DNA of 64,000 bases from Roseibium sp. HPY-6 (GCF_040530035.1 NZ_JBEWCD010000003.1:310001-374000), one strand, 5' to 3'. Counted from the stretch's first letter, positions 35,165 to 46,100 are shown. Numbers and translations are program-made. The notes: generated by a model from the letters alone, not told the origin.

Positions 35165-36427
35165 TTACTCAAATACAGCGCCCGGATTGTCGAGGCTGTC
35201 GGACCCTTCGAAGGCGATTTCATCAAGTCCAAGGACTTTCACGACACGCTCAATGGAGGCTGTCTGATCAACCAGCGCATCGACAGCGGCCTGAACAACG
35301 GCGTTGCCCTCTTCATTGCCTTCGCCGATCATTTGGTCGTAGGCCTCACCGCCCTCTGCGCGGGCCTTCATAACTTCAAAGGCTGCCAGTGTGGCATCAA
35401 GCTTTGTCTTCATTTCCTCAGCAAGTGCAGGATCTTTCTCGGCAACGAGATCGGCGAGCGACGCTCCGGACACATTGTTGCCGAGCGGGCTTGCATAGGA
35501 CCCGAAATAAACGTTTCGGATGCCGATGACATCATTCAGATGAGACATGTGCGTGTTGTCGGCAAAGCAATCATGCTCTTCTTCCGGATCGTGCAACAAC
35601 AGGCCGAGCTTGATGCGCTCGCCCGCAAGTTCGCCGTAAGACAACGATCCCATACCGGTCAGAATGGTTGCCAGACCGCCATTCTCGCCTTTTGCCGCCA
35701 GCTCTTCACGCGCAGCCCCGCCGGATTGCCAGGCGGCTGCCATCTCTTCCAGATCGCTGATCAGCAGGTCGGTCACGGCGCGCAGATACTGAATGCGGCG
35801 CTCGCAGTTGCCACCCGTGCAATTTGCCGGATCAAAATCAGTCGCCGGGCGCGCACCGGCACCAGGACCTATTCCGTTCAGATCCTGCCCCCAGAGCATG
35901 AATTCGATAGCGTGATAGCCCGTGACGACATTCGCTTCGACTTCGCCGGCTTCCTGCAGCTGGTCGGCCAGGAGCGACGCTGTAATCTCACTCGCGTCAA
36001 TCGTTTCCCCACCTGCTTTGAGGCTCGGATTGGCGATCAGGTTCGCCGCGTAAAACGGGTTTTCCTCGGACTCTTCGCCATAGGAAGCATCGACGTAATC
36101 AATGAGGCCCTCGTCAAGTGGCCAGGCGTTCACCTTGCCTTCCCAGTCATCGACGATTGCATTGCCGAACCGGTAGGCTTCGGTCTGTTGGTAGGGGTCG
36201 CGCGCTTCGATCCAGGCGGAGCGGGCTTCTTCGAGATGTGCCTCGGTTGGCTCCTCAAGGAACTTGTCGATTGCCGCTTTTAGCGATTTTGCTGTCGCAA
36301 GCGAATCCGCATATTTCGCCTCGGCGATGTCGCCATAGTTGGACAAAACGTCTGCCGGTGCAGCCGCAATTGCAGGCGTCACGAAGAGAGCCGTCGCTGT
36401 TAGCAAACCAAACTTGAGTGATTTCAT
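35165..36427 (-). CDS. Imelysin family iron-linked protein
   Basis: Exported protein of about 420 residues with signal peptide (KFGLLTATALFVTPAIAAA) and imelysin (M75, insulin-cleaving membrane protease-like) domain. The family GxHxxE motif is intact as GYHAIEFMLWG (about residue 164). Related proteins such as IrpA and EfeO take part in iron uptake rather than proteolysis. Other hallmarks are SAWIEARDPYQQTEAYRFG and HDCFADNTHMSHLND. The ATG at 36427 was chosen for the signal peptide. First gene of the cluster; its upstream region carries candidate iron and redox regulator sites. Confidence 0.9.
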   Translation of the reverse strand: MKSLKFGLLTATALFVTPAIAAAPADVLSNYGDIAEAKYADSLATAKSLKAAIDKFLEEPTEAHLEEARSAWIEARDPYQQTEAYRFGNAIVDDWEGKVNAWPLDEGLIDYVDASYGEESEENPFYAANLIANPSLKAGGETIDASEITASLLADQLQEAGEVEANVVTGYHAIEFMLWGQDLNGIGPGAGARPATDFDPANCTGGNCERRIQYLRAVTDLLISDLEEMAAAWQSGGAAREELAAKGENGGLATILTGMGSLSYGELAGERIKLGLLLHDPEEEHDCFADNTHMSHLNDVIGIRNVYFGSYASPLGNNVSGASLADLVAEKDPALAEEMKTKLDATLAAFEVMKARAEGGEAYDQMIGEGNEEGNAVVQAAVDALVDQTASIERVVKVLGLDEIAFEGSDSLDNPGAVFE

Positions 36428-36538
36428 GGGTTCATCCCCTTTCAATGCAATTGAGACAAAGAATGCTGTCCCGGTTTGCAATTCAAAAAAATTACGCGAC
36501 GCAGCAAGCGTCGACAGCACACCGGTCAAACCATTTCA

Positions 36539-36596
36539 TGAAGGTTTGTGTCAAGTTTTAAATTGAGAAAAATCAATAGTTTAGAACCATTCAAAA
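36539..36596. promoter_or_regulatory. Candidate RirA, FNR and Irr sites before imelysin gene
   Basis: Three motifs lie within 60 bases. TGA-N9-TCA at 36539-36553 fits the RirA iron-responsive operator. TTGAGAAAAATCAA at 36563-36576 matches the FNR consensus TTGAT-N4-ATCAA at 9 of 10 positions. TTTAGAACCATTCAAAA at 36580-36596 matches the Irr ICE motif with one mismatch. They lie between divergent imelysin and TerB genes. The motifs are short; matches could be chance individually. Confidence 0.5.
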
Positions 36597-36732
36597 AAGC
36601 TGACTAAAAAATGCCAGATTTAATTCCCACGTCCGGGCAAGAAAGTCATCAACAACTCTTTGATGCTTAAGTGGGAATGGTATAGCTATTAGATGAGGCA
36701 AGCAGGGATGCCGGAAACAGGAAGAAAACCAA

Positions 36733-37209
36733 ATGCTGAGTGCGCTGAAAAGCTTTGTCCGGGAAATCACCTTCGGTGAAAGCGGCAAAAAAACATTCGC
36801 GGAAGACGACAAGCGCCTTGCCGCAGCCGCCCTATTGTTTCACCTGATCGATATCGACGGCATCATCGAAGACAGCGAGAGCCAGAAACTCCGCGAAATC
36901 CTGCAAAAACACTACGAATTATCCGACAAGGAAACGACGGAGCTGATCGCCGCCGCCAAGCAGCGTGACGAAGAAGCTGTTGACCTTTACGGCTTCACTT
37001 CGGTCCTCAAGCGCACGGCAGACGAAAACGAACGCCTCGCCATCGTCGAGATGATGTGGGAAATCGTTTATGCCGACGGCCATGTGCACGAATTCGAAGA
37101 CAACACCATCTGGCGCGTCGCCGAACTTCTTGGCGTATCGACCCGGGACCGCATGACATTGCGGCATAAGGTTGCCCAGACGGCGCCGGAAGACAACGAC
37201 CGCGACTGA
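36733..37209 (+). CDS. TerB family protein
   Basis: Small helical protein of 158 residues of the TerB (tellurite resistance/DUF533-like) family. Two metal-type repeats are visible: LLFHLIDIDGIIEDSESQKL and MMWEIVYADGHVHEFEDNT, each with a D-G-x-x-x-x-E/D pattern characteristic of TerB. No signal peptide. It stands alone, without terC/terD, so tellurite resistance should not be assumed; such solitary TerB proteins are common in alphaproteobacteria. Confidence 0.85.
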   Translation: MLSALKSFVREITFGESGKKTFAEDDKRLAAAALLFHLIDIDGIIEDSESQKLREILQKHYELSDKETTELIAAAKQRDEEAVDLYGFTSVLKRTADENERLAIVEMMWEIVYADGHVHEFEDNTIWRVAELLGVSTRDRMTLRHKVAQTAPEDNDRD

Positions 37210-37330
37210 AGCCTCTGGCGCTTTATGACAGGAACAAATTGCGCGGAAACGTTGCCCTTAAACAACGATTTCTTTGAACAGTCCCGGCTCCGGGCTCGAT
37301 TTTTTTGCGCCGCTCCCTCATATTTGTTCC

Positions 37331-38086
37331 ATGAGATTTTTTTCCGACCCGCAAGGAACCCGCCCGAAAGTCCTGATTGTCCTGCATCAGGAAACATCCT
37401 CACCGGGCCGTGTTGGCCTGGAGCTTGTGCGACGCGGTTTTACCCTGGATATCCGAAAACCACGTTTCGGTGACACTTTGCCGGACACCATGGCGGATCA
37501 TGCCGGCGCGGTGATTTTCGGCGGGCCGATGAGTGCGAATGACCCGGACGGGTTCGTTCACAAGGAAATCGACTGGATCAGGATCCCACTTCGCGAAGAA
37601 AAGCCGTTTCTCGGGATATGTCTCGGTGCGCAGATGATGGTGAAACATCTCGGAGGCAGCGTTTCCGGCCATAGGGACAGTCTCGTTGAAATCGGGTACT
37701 ACCCTTTAAAGCCGACCGAAACGGGCCAGGCGCTCATGGACTGGCCCAGAAAAGTTTACCAGTGGCACCGGGAAGGCTTCGATTGCCCGAACGGGGCGGA
37801 ACTTCTCGCGAGCGGTCCAACCTATCCGAACCAGGCGATCCGGGTCGGCCCGGCCGCTTACGGCATTCAGTTCCATCCCGAACTGACCCATCAGATGATG
37901 GTCAAATGGACCACGAAGGCAGCGCCCCGCATGGAGTTGCCGGGAGCTCAGCAGCGCAGGGATCATTTCGCAGGCCGCTTTGTCTATGACCCTGCCGTCA
38001 GGAAATGGCTGGACGACTTCCTCGATATGTGGATTGGAACTGCGGCATCGCCAGTCATGCATTCACGGCTGAAGGCGGCGGAATAA
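37331..38086 (+). CDS. Class I glutamine amidotransferase-like protein
   Basis: Amidotransferase domain protein of about 251 residues. The nucleophile Cys is in FLGICLGAQMM and the His-Glu pair in QFHPELTH, so the triad is complete. It resembles stand-alone GMP-synthase-type glutamine amidotransferases and YfeJ-like proteins rather than the full GuaA. The ATG at 37331 (MRFFSDPQG) is chosen, since the upstream extension is unconserved. Acceptor substrate unknown. Confidence 0.85.
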   Translation: MRFFSDPQGTRPKVLIVLHQETSSPGRVGLELVRRGFTLDIRKPRFGDTLPDTMADHAGAVIFGGPMSANDPDGFVHKEIDWIRIPLREEKPFLGICLGAQMMVKHLGGSVSGHRDSLVEIGYYPLKPTETGQALMDWPRKVYQWHREGFDCPNGAELLASGPTYPNQAIRVGPAAYGIQFHPELTHQMMVKWTTKAAPRMELPGAQQRRDHFAGRFVYDPAVRKWLDDFLDMWIGTAASPVMHSRLKAAE

Positions 38087-38110
38087 AGCGCCGCCCAATC
38101 AGCCGGACCG

Positions 38111-38707
38111 CTATTTTATGCGCGCGTCCTCAACCGGATATCCGAGACCGCCCTGTTCACCGAAGTTTTCCAGGTGACATTCGCTGCAGGCCGTGATCAC
38201 GTTGACGGCCTGCGGAGAACCATTCGGCGCAACCATCATGTAATACCAGTCGCCGGTCTCCGGCGACTTGCCCGCCGCAACCTTTTCCATCAGGAACAGG
38301 GGTCCCTTGCTGACCTTCCCATCGTCGTTGATTGCGAAGGATTCCTTGGCGATTTGCGTTCCCGCCGGCACGTTGACGTTTTCGGACTTGTACTGCAGGT
38401 ATTCGTCTGCGCCGATGGAGTTCACGTAGGTCATCAAAAAGCGCCCACCGTGGAATCCGGGCGCTGCAGGAAAGGCACTTGCCTTGGTCCAACCCGGGTA
38501 GTCCTTGACGAATGCCTCCGGGATCCAGCGCTTCGGACCCTTCTGATATCCCGCCTGAAGATCCGCTTTCAGACAATCGTAAACCGCCAGGGCCTCGTCG
38601 CCGGTGAGCTCGTACCCCGGTTTTTGCACGTCGCAGGCCGCATATGCGGATGTCGTGAAAACAAGGGATGCGATTGCACCTCCCAGCCAAACAGGTAGCT
38701 TCCTCAT
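38111..38707 (-). CDS. Cytochrome P460 family protein
   Basis: Periplasmic haem protein of 198 residues. Signal peptide (LPVWLGGAIASLVFTTSAYA) and a cytochrome P460 domain. The C-terminal haem c attachment motif CSECH is followed by LENFG (about residue 178); typical upstream blocks are GGRFLMTYVNSIGADEYLQY and GDWYYMMVAPNGS. P460 proteins can oxidise hydroxylamine or detoxify nitrogen oxides; here no nitrification genes are present, so a role in NO or hydroxylamine handling is only inference. Confidence 0.83.
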   Translation of the reverse strand: MRKLPVWLGGAIASLVFTTSAYAACDVQKPGYELTGDEALAVYDCLKADLQAGYQKGPKRWIPEAFVKDYPGWTKASAFPAAPGFHGGRFLMTYVNSIGADEYLQYKSENVNVPAGTQIAKESFAINDDGKVSKGPLFLMEKVAAGKSPETGDWYYMMVAPNGSPQAVNVITACSECHLENFGEQGGLGYPVEDARIK

Positions 38708-38896
38708 TGTTCTCTCCCTAAGCTGATGTCTTGATAAAAGACTTGGCTCAACCAGCTTCCGCCATCCGGGAGAGATGACAATTCACTTGCAAGGTGATGA
38801 CGCGTGATATGGCGTGATTGGTCCGAATTAAATCACTAAAAACATAGTATTAGTGAACAGATCGCAGCAACGTGCGAACCGCTCACCTTTTCTCGA

Positions 38897-41800
38897 TCAA
38901 CTTTCAAAGACCACAAGAAGGTCTTTTGCATCGATTTGCGCACCTGGAGTGACCAGAACTTCTTTCACCTTGCCGTCACGCTCGGCATGAAGGGCCGTTT
39001 CCATTTTCATGGCTTCGATCGAAACCAGGACATCACCTGCGGTCACGTCCTGACCGGATGAAACGGCAACGGTGGAAATGACGCCCGGCATCGGTGCTCC
39101 GACGTGGGCCGCATTGCCGTCCTCGGCCTTGCGCATCGCCGCCGCGCCAGTTGCACCATGTGCCCGGTCGGGCACCTTGACGTTCCTCGGCTGGCCATTG
39201 AGTTCGAAAAAGACCTTCTTCTCACCTTTTTCGTCCGTTTCCCCGACCGCCTGGCAACGCACGACCAGCGTTTTTCCCGGCTCCAGATCGACAAAGATCT
39301 CTTCGCCTGCGTTCAGGCCATAGAAATAGACCGGCGTCGGCAACACGGATGTCGGCCCGTATTGCTGTTGCGCCTTGTCGAAGTCGGTGAAAACCTTGGG
39401 ATACATGAGATAGGATGCAAGATCGATGTCGCTGATATCGCGTCCGGTTGCAGCCGTTGCAGCACCGCGTTCGGCCTCAAGATCCGATGCTTCGAGCAGA
39501 GAACCCGGACGCACAATGATGGGTGCTTCACCCTTCAGGACCTTTTTCTGCAAGGCTTCCGGCCATCCGCCGGGAGATTGGCCAAGGTCACCGTGCAGCA
39601 TCTTGACAACGCTGTCCGGAAAAGCAACGTCCTTGGACGGATCTTCGACGTCCTGAACCGTCAGGCCCTGGCTGACCATCATCAGGGCCATATCGCCGAC
39701 AACCTTCGACGACGGTGTCACTTTGACGATGTCGCCGAACATCATATTGACGTCCGCATAGGCCTGGGCAACCTCGTGCCAGCGGGTTTCAAGACCAAGC
39801 GACCGCGCCTGTTCCTTAAGATTGGTGAACTGTCCGCCCGGCATTTCGTGCAAGTAAACTTCCGATGCACCAAAGCGCAGATCGCTCTCAAAAGCGCGGT
39901 ACTGCGTTCTGACCGCTTCCCAGTAAAAGGAAATCTGCCGGATCGTCTTCGCATCCAGTCCGGTGTCGCGCTCACTTCCGCGCAGCGCTTCCACAACAGA
40001 TCCCAAACACGGCTGCGATGTGAGGCCGGAAAGCGCGTCCATGGCCGCATCGACAGCATCGGCACCGGCCTCGATGGCCGCAAGAATGCTGGCGGCGGCG
40101 ATCCCGGAGGTGTCGTGCGTGTGGAAATGAATGGGTAGGTCGGTTTCCTGCTTCAGCGTCTTGATCAGGATACGTGCCGCTTCCGGTTTCAAGAGACCCG
40201 CCATGTCCTTGATGCCGAGAATATGCGCACCCGCCGCTTCCAGTTCCTTGGCAAGCCCGACGTAATATTTGAGATCATATTTTGGCCGGGCGCTGTCGAG
40301 CATGTCGCCCGTGTAGCAGAGCACGCCTTCGCACAGCTTGTTGGCTTCCTGAACCGCGTCCATGGAAACCCGCATGTTCTCGACCCAGTTAAGGCAATCG
40401 AAGACGCGGAAAAGATCGATGCCGTTTTCCGCAGCCTGTTTCACGAAGTATTTGACGACATTGTCAGGGTAGTTTGTGTAACCAACCCCGTTGGAGCCGC
40501 GCAGCAGCATCTGCAACAGGATGTTAGGGGCCTTCTCGCGAATGTGGTGCAAGCGTTCCCAGGGACTTTCCGTGAGAAAGCGCATCGCGACGTCGAAGGT
40601 CGCACCGCCCCAGCACTCCAGCGAAAACAACGACGGCAGGCCCGTAGCGTAAGCGTCCGCGATGTTGACGATATCATGGGTCCGCATGCGCGTTGCAAGC
40701 AGCGACTGATGACCGTCACGCATCGTTGTATCGGTAATCAGGGCGCGCCTTTGATCCTTCATCCAGGCCGCGAAGGCCTTGGGACCCAGTTCGTCAAGCA
40801 GTTGCCGGGTGCCTGCCGGCTTTTCATCACCGAAAACGGGAATGACGGGTGCCGCGACATCTTCCGGCGGCCGCGCCCGGTTTTTCGTTTCAGGATGTCC
40901 GTTGACCGAAACGTCCGCGATGTAGGTGAGCAGCTTGGTCGCCCTGTCCTGACGTTTTGTCTGCTCGAACAGAGCAGGCGTCTCGTCGATAAACCGCGTG
41001 GTGTATTTGTTCGCCCTGAAATCCGCGTGATCGATAATGTTTTCCAGGAAAACCAGGTTGGTCGCGACGCCGCGTATCCGGAATTCACGCAGAGCGCGGT
41101 CCATACGTTTGCGGGCATCCTCCGCGGTCGGAGCCCACGCCGTGACCTTCTCGAGCAACGGGTCATAGAACCGTGTGATAACGGCACCGGAATAGGCCGT
41201 TCCGCCGTCCAGTCGTATGCCGAACCCTGTCGCTCCGCGATAGGCGGTAATGCGGCCGTAGTCCGGGATGAAATTCTGCTCCGGGTCTTCCGTCGTGATG
41301 CGGCACTGCAGGGCGTGACCGTTCAGGCGGATGTTCTCCTGTGCCGGAACACCACTTTCCGGTGTCCCGATCTTTGCACCGTCGGCAATGTGGATCTGTG
41401 CCTGCACGATGTCGATGCCGGTGACTTCTTCCGTCACCGTATGCTCCACCTGGACGCGCGGATTGACTTCAATGAAATAGATTGCGCCGGTATCGGCATC
41501 CATCAGGAATTCGACGGTACCCGCACCGCGATAGTCTACGGCCCGTCCGATTTTCAGGCCGTATTCGCACAGCTCCCGTCGCTTGGATTCGTCGAGATAG
41601 GGCGCCGGTGCACGCTCCACCACTTTCTGGTGACGCCGCTGGATGGAACAGTCCCGTTCGAACAGATGGACAACGTTTTCGCCATCGCCGAGGATCTGAA
41701 CCTCGACATGGCGCGCCCGCTGGACGAGTTTTTCCAGATAGATCTCGTCCTTGCCGAAGGCGGCTTTGGCCTCTCGCTTGGCGGCAAGAACCTCTTTTTC

Positions 41801-42337
41801 AAGTGTGGCCTCATCCGGGATAACGCGCATTCCGCGGCCGCCGCCGCCCCAGGAGGCCTTCAGCATCACCGGATACCCGATCTCGAGCGCCAGCTTCTTG
41901 ATGTCTTCCAGATCGTCAGGGAGCGGATCTGTCGCGGGCATGACCGGGACGCCCGCATCGATCGCAAGGTTACGAGCCGCGACCTTGTTGCCCAATCGGC
42001 GCATTGTGTCGGACCGGGGACCGATGAAGGTGATTCCGGCGGTTTCGCAGGCATCGACGAATTCCGGGCTTTCCGAAAGCAGGCCGTAACCCGGATGAAT
42101 GGCGTCGGCTCCGGCGAGTTTGGCAACACGAATGATCTCGTCAATGGACAAGTAGGCCTCGATCGGTCCAAGGCCTTTGCCGACCTGATAGGCTTCGTCC
42201 GCCTTGAACCGGTGGAGTGCGAGCTTGTCCTGTTCGGCATAGATTGCAACGGTCTTCAATCCGAGCTCATTGGCGGCTCGGAAAACACGAATCGCAATCT
42301 CCGACCGGTTCGCAACGAGAATTTTTGTTATAGCCAA
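38897..42337 (-). CDS. pyc: Pyruvate carboxylase
   Basis: Biotin enzyme of 1146 residues that makes oxaloacetate from pyruvate and bicarbonate. Domains in order: biotin carboxylase (1-450; KILVANRSEIAIRVFRAA, the GGGGRGMR glycine loop and FIEVNPRVQVEHTVTEE), carboxyltransferase (about 530-800; TTMRDGHQSLLATRMRTHD, FHTHDTSG metal site), PC-specific middle region and a C-terminal biotinyl domain with biotinylated Lys in SIEAMKMETAL. Full-length single-chain alpha4 type. It stands alone; the long upstream region with two direct repeats may be regulatory. Confidence 0.97.
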   Translation of the reverse strand: MAITKILVANRSEIAIRVFRAANELGLKTVAIYAEQDKLALHRFKADEAYQVGKGLGPIEAYLSIDEIIRVAKLAGADAIHPGYGLLSESPEFVDACETAGITFIGPRSDTMRRLGNKVAARNLAIDAGVPVMPATDPLPDDLEDIKKLALEIGYPVMLKASWGGGGRGMRVIPDEATLEKEVLAAKREAKAAFGKDEIYLEKLVQRARHVEVQILGDGENVVHLFERDCSIQRRHQKVVERAPAPYLDESKRRELCEYGLKIGRAVDYRGAGTVEFLMDADTGAIYFIEVNPRVQVEHTVTEEVTGIDIVQAQIHIADGAKIGTPESGVPAQENIRLNGHALQCRITTEDPEQNFIPDYGRITAYRGATGFGIRLDGGTAYSGAVITRFYDPLLEKVTAWAPTAEDARKRMDRALREFRIRGVATNLVFLENIIDHADFRANKYTTRFIDETPALFEQTKRQDRATKLLTYIADVSVNGHPETKNRARPPEDVAAPVIPVFGDEKPAGTRQLLDELGPKAFAAWMKDQRRALITDTTMRDGHQSLLATRMRTHDIVNIADAYATGLPSLFSLECWGGATFDVAMRFLTESPWERLHHIREKAPNILLQMLLRGSNGVGYTNYPDNVVKYFVKQAAENGIDLFRVFDCLNWVENMRVSMDAVQEANKLCEGVLCYTGDMLDSARPKYDLKYYVGLAKELEAAGAHILGIKDMAGLLKPEAARILIKTLKQETDLPIHFHTHDTSGIAAASILAAIEAGADAVDAAMDALSGLTSQPCLGSVVEALRGSERDTGLDAKTIRQISFYWEAVRTQYRAFESDLRFGASEVYLHEMPGGQFTNLKEQARSLGLETRWHEVAQAYADVNMMFGDIVKVTPSSKVVGDMALMMVSQGLTVQDVEDPSKDVAFPDSVVKMLHGDLGQSPGGWPEALQKKVLKGEAPIIVRPGSLLEASDLEAERGAATAATGRDISDIDLASYLMYPKVFTDFDKAQQQYGPTSVLPTPVYFYGLNAGEEIFVDLEPGKTLVVRCQAVGETDEKGEKKVFFELNGQPRNVKVPDRAHGATGAAAMRKAEDGNAAHVGAPMPGVISTVAVSSGQDVTAGDVLVSIEAMKMETALHAERDGKVKEVLVTPGAQIDAKDLLVVFES

Positions 42338-43131
42338 ACGCCTTCTCCCCTAATTTTGCGCAAAGGCAATGCCGATTTTTGCAAGATTTCTACTTTGGTC
42401 GAACGAACTTGAAAAGGGGCAGAAGGGGTGTCCTTTTTTTAACTTGGAAAATTTTTTTGCGCTTGCGCACGTAACTCGCGGAAAAAGAAATGGAAATTAG
42501 CGAAAGTTGCGCATGTAACTAGGTTTACAAAAAATTTGCATCGCAGCAAACTGGACCGGAATTGCCCTGTGGCCCATCCAAAAAACATGGTTAACAGGAC
42601 GTCTCGCTTTGTGACACGCTAGCGGGTTTTCCGGCCATGGTTTCACCCGGTCGAGACATCTTCAATTCTCCTCTAGCGTTGCGACGGAAACGACCCCCTA
42701 TATGTTGAGCGAACAAAACAAAAACATCTGGGAATCACCGATTCGTCCGGCATTCGTTCCCGGTGTGTCCGAAAGTTAACGGCGCTCTTGCTGGACCACA
42801 TCTCAAAATAAATTTCCGGTTAACTCTTGACACCCTTTTCCCGAAATCTGGCGACAAACCGGAAACGCGACTCAACCCTTTGAGCAGATTCACGATTTCG
42901 TAGCGCAAATCAGGCAGAACGCCACATATTGTAGGGAACAAATCCTGAATCACGCTGAGTCAGCGATTCGGTTTCGATTTGTTCTAGAGTCGTTCTCCAC
43001 AGAATTATCGAGCCGCTGAAATCTGGAGAATTTCGCCAAAAGAAATGGCGACACACGCGGGCGGGCTGTGCTAGACACGCGGCACTAGATATAGGCGTTG
43101 AGCCAAACGAGAGCCGACCACAACCAATCCC
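42338..43131. promoter_or_regulatory. Long non-coding region between pyc and helicase
   Basis: About 790 bp with divergent promoters and no convincing gene. TTGCGCACGTAACT at 42463-42476 and TTGCGCATGTAACT at 42507-42520 form a direct repeat (13 of 14) spaced 44 bases, four helical turns, about 130-180 bp upstream of the pyc start. They look like tandem sites for a regulator of pyc, possibly a carbon-source regulator. Several T-tracts flank them. Confidence 0.5.
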
Positions 43132-46100
43132 ATGCCCCGCCCACAAACTTTGCCGTTGCCACCGTCGGCCAGGTCCCGCACCGTGACGGCGGTCCTTGGA
43201 CCCACAAACACCGGAAAAACCCATCTGGCGATAGAGCGCATGCTTGCGCAAAAATCCGGGCTTATCGGCCTGCCGTTGCGCCTGCTCGCGCGCGAAGTCT
43301 ACGGGCGGATCGTGGAAAGGTCCGGTGAGGACAGCGTCGCGCTGATCACCGGTGAAGAAAAAATCATTCCGAAACAGCCGCGCTTTTGGGTTTCGACGGT
43401 CGAGGCCATGCCTCTCGATCTAGACACGGAATTCGTCGCAATCGACGAAGTCCAGCTCGCCGGAAATCTGGATCGCGGGCACGTTTTCACGGACCGGATC
43501 CTGAACCTTCGCGGACGGTCGGAAACGCTGCTGCTAGGTGCAGCGACCGTCAGGCCGCTGCTTGAAAAATTGCTGCCGGGCCTCAACGTCATTACGCGTC
43601 CGCGCATGTCGGTCCTTGAATATGCCGGATCAAAAAAGGTGTCGCGCCTCCCCGCCCGGTCCGCGGTGGTCGCCTTTTCATCGGACGAGGTTTATTCGAT
43701 TGCCGAGTTGATAAGGAGGCAGCGCGGCGGAGCCGCCGTCGTGCTCGGGTCACTCAGCCCTCGCACCCGCAATGCGCAGGTCGAGCTGTTTCAGAACGGC
43801 GACGTCGATCACCTGGTTGCCACGGACGCGATCGGCATGGGCCTCAATCTGGACGTCCATCACATCGCCTTTGCCGGAAACCGCAAGTATGACGGGTATC
43901 AATATCGCCAATTGACTGCCGCCGAAATGGGACAGATTGCCGGCCGCGCAGGGCGCCACACAAAAGACGGCACGTTCGGTGTCACCGGCCGCGTGGATCC
44001 GCTCGACGACAATCTGATCGAACAGATCGAAAGTCATCACTTCGACAGCCTGAAAGTGCTGCAATGGCGCAACAGTTCTCTGGATTTTTCATCGGCGCAA
44101 AACTTGCGGCAAAGCCTTGACAGAGTGCCCCAGGAGGAGGGACTTGCACGGGCGCCGACCGGAGAGGACATCACCGCGCTTGAACATTTGTTGCGCGATC
44201 CGGCAATTTCCGGCATGGCAAAGGGTGAAAAAGCGATCGAATTGTTATGGGATGTGTGTCAGGTCCCCGATTACCGAAAGATCGCGCCTGCCAACCATGC
44301 GGAGCTCTTGAACACGATCTACAGCCATCTGATGCAGGACAATCGCATTGCAGATGACTGGTTCAAGCGTCAATTGGCCTTCGCAGACCGCACAGATGGT
44401 GATATCGACACTCTCGCGAACCGGATCGCGCACATCCGGACCTGGACATATGTCGCAAATCGACCTGACTGGCTGGCCGACCCGGCTCACTGGCAGGAAG
44501 AGACACGCGGCATCGAAGACAAATTGTCGGACGCCCTGCACGAGCGCTTAACGCAACGCTTCGTGGATCGGCGGACGAGTGTATTGATGCGACGTTTGAG
44601 AGAGAACGCAATGCTGGAAGCAGAAATAACATCGAGCGGCGATGTGCTCGTGGAAGGTCAGCACATCGGGAATTTGCTTGGCTTCCGGTTTGCGCCCGAT
44701 GCGGCAGCCGAAGGTCCGGATGGCAAAACGGTTCGTGCAGCGGCACAAAAGGCGCTGACGACGGAAATCGAGTCGCGAGCGGAAAAACTCGGCAAGTCGG
44801 AAAATGGCGATTTCGTTCTCACATCAGAGGGCGCAATCCGTTGGCGCGGCGAACCCGTCGCCAAACTTGTTGCCGGAGAAGACGTGCTGAGCCCGACAGT
44901 CCTGTTGCTCGCGGACGAGCACCTGACGGGTCCTGCGCGCGACGCCGTCCAGGGCAGGATTGACCTCTGGGTGAAAGCGCAGACCGAAACGCTCTTGAAA
45001 CCGCTGGTCGACCTGCAGGCCGGCGAGGGTCTTGAAGGACTTGCGCGCGGCATCGCCTTTCGCATCGTTGAGGGCCTCGGAATACTTGAACGCCAGGACG
45101 CGGCTGATGAAATCCGTCAGCTCGACCAGGACATGCGCGCGTCTCTGCGAAAGCACGGAATCAGGTTTGGCGCCTACACCGTTTTCGTTCCGGCGTTGCT
45201 GAAGCCGGCTCCCAGTCAGCTGCTCGCACAGCTCTGGGCGCTGAAGCACGGCTCACTCGACATGAACGGCATGGCCGAACTGCCGCAATTGTCTGCATCG
45301 GGACGCACGTCGATCCCGGTGGACGAGAGCATTGACAAGGCGCTTTACAAGGTTGTCGGCTTCCGCGTTTGCGGTCCGCGTGCCGTTCGGGTCGATATCC
45401 TGGAGCGCCTTGCCGATCTGATCCGTCCCTTGATTGCCTGGAAGCCGCTTGATGCTGAGGTCAGCCCGCCGGAAGGCGCGATCGAACAGGGTGGCGGCTT
45501 CATGGTCACCGTCGCAATGACGTCTTTGCTCGGTTGTGCCGGAGAAGATTTTTCCGCGGTGTTGAAGTCGCTCGGTTACCGCTCCGAGAGCAAGGAAGTG
45601 CAACGGCCTGTGACCGCCAAGCCGGTGTCGGAAGAGGGCGAAACGGCGGCCGGCAACGATACTGTTGGCGATGCCGGAGACAAAACCTCCGAACCCGTTG
45701 AAGAGACTGCCCAGGCTGCGGCTGAAGCAGATAGTCCATCCGCACCCGCGCTCCCGGAGCCCGTTGAGGGTGTGGCAGAGGGCTCATCGGCAGGCGCTGA
45801 GCCCGCGGAGGCACAGTCCGTCGGCACCGCGCCCGCCGATGCGGACGCAGCTGCCGTGTCCCCGGCGCCCGAGACGCCTGTTGCGGCTGCGCAGGATGAC
45901 AGAGAAGTCGTCGCCGAAACCGCGTCGGCAAGCAATCTGGAGAATGCCGACACCGCATCGGAACATGCTTCTCCGGCCGCGGAAAACCAGTCAGAACCCG
46001 CTCAAGACGCCTCTGCCGAAGCGCCGGAAGCTGCCGAGATGGAAACGGTCACGATTGAGATCTGGCGTCCGGGTCGCCACGACCGCCGTCCGAGGGGACG

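Noticed and set aside
36733..37209. Tellurite resistance by the TerB-like protein
   Set aside because: A single TerB without TerC/TerD/TerE partners does not support that function.
40223..42412. Long 729-residue open frame on the plus strand
   Set aside because: It is antisense to pyruvate carboxylase; the real gene has clear biotin carboxylase, transferase and biotinyl motifs, and high GC makes antisense frames open.
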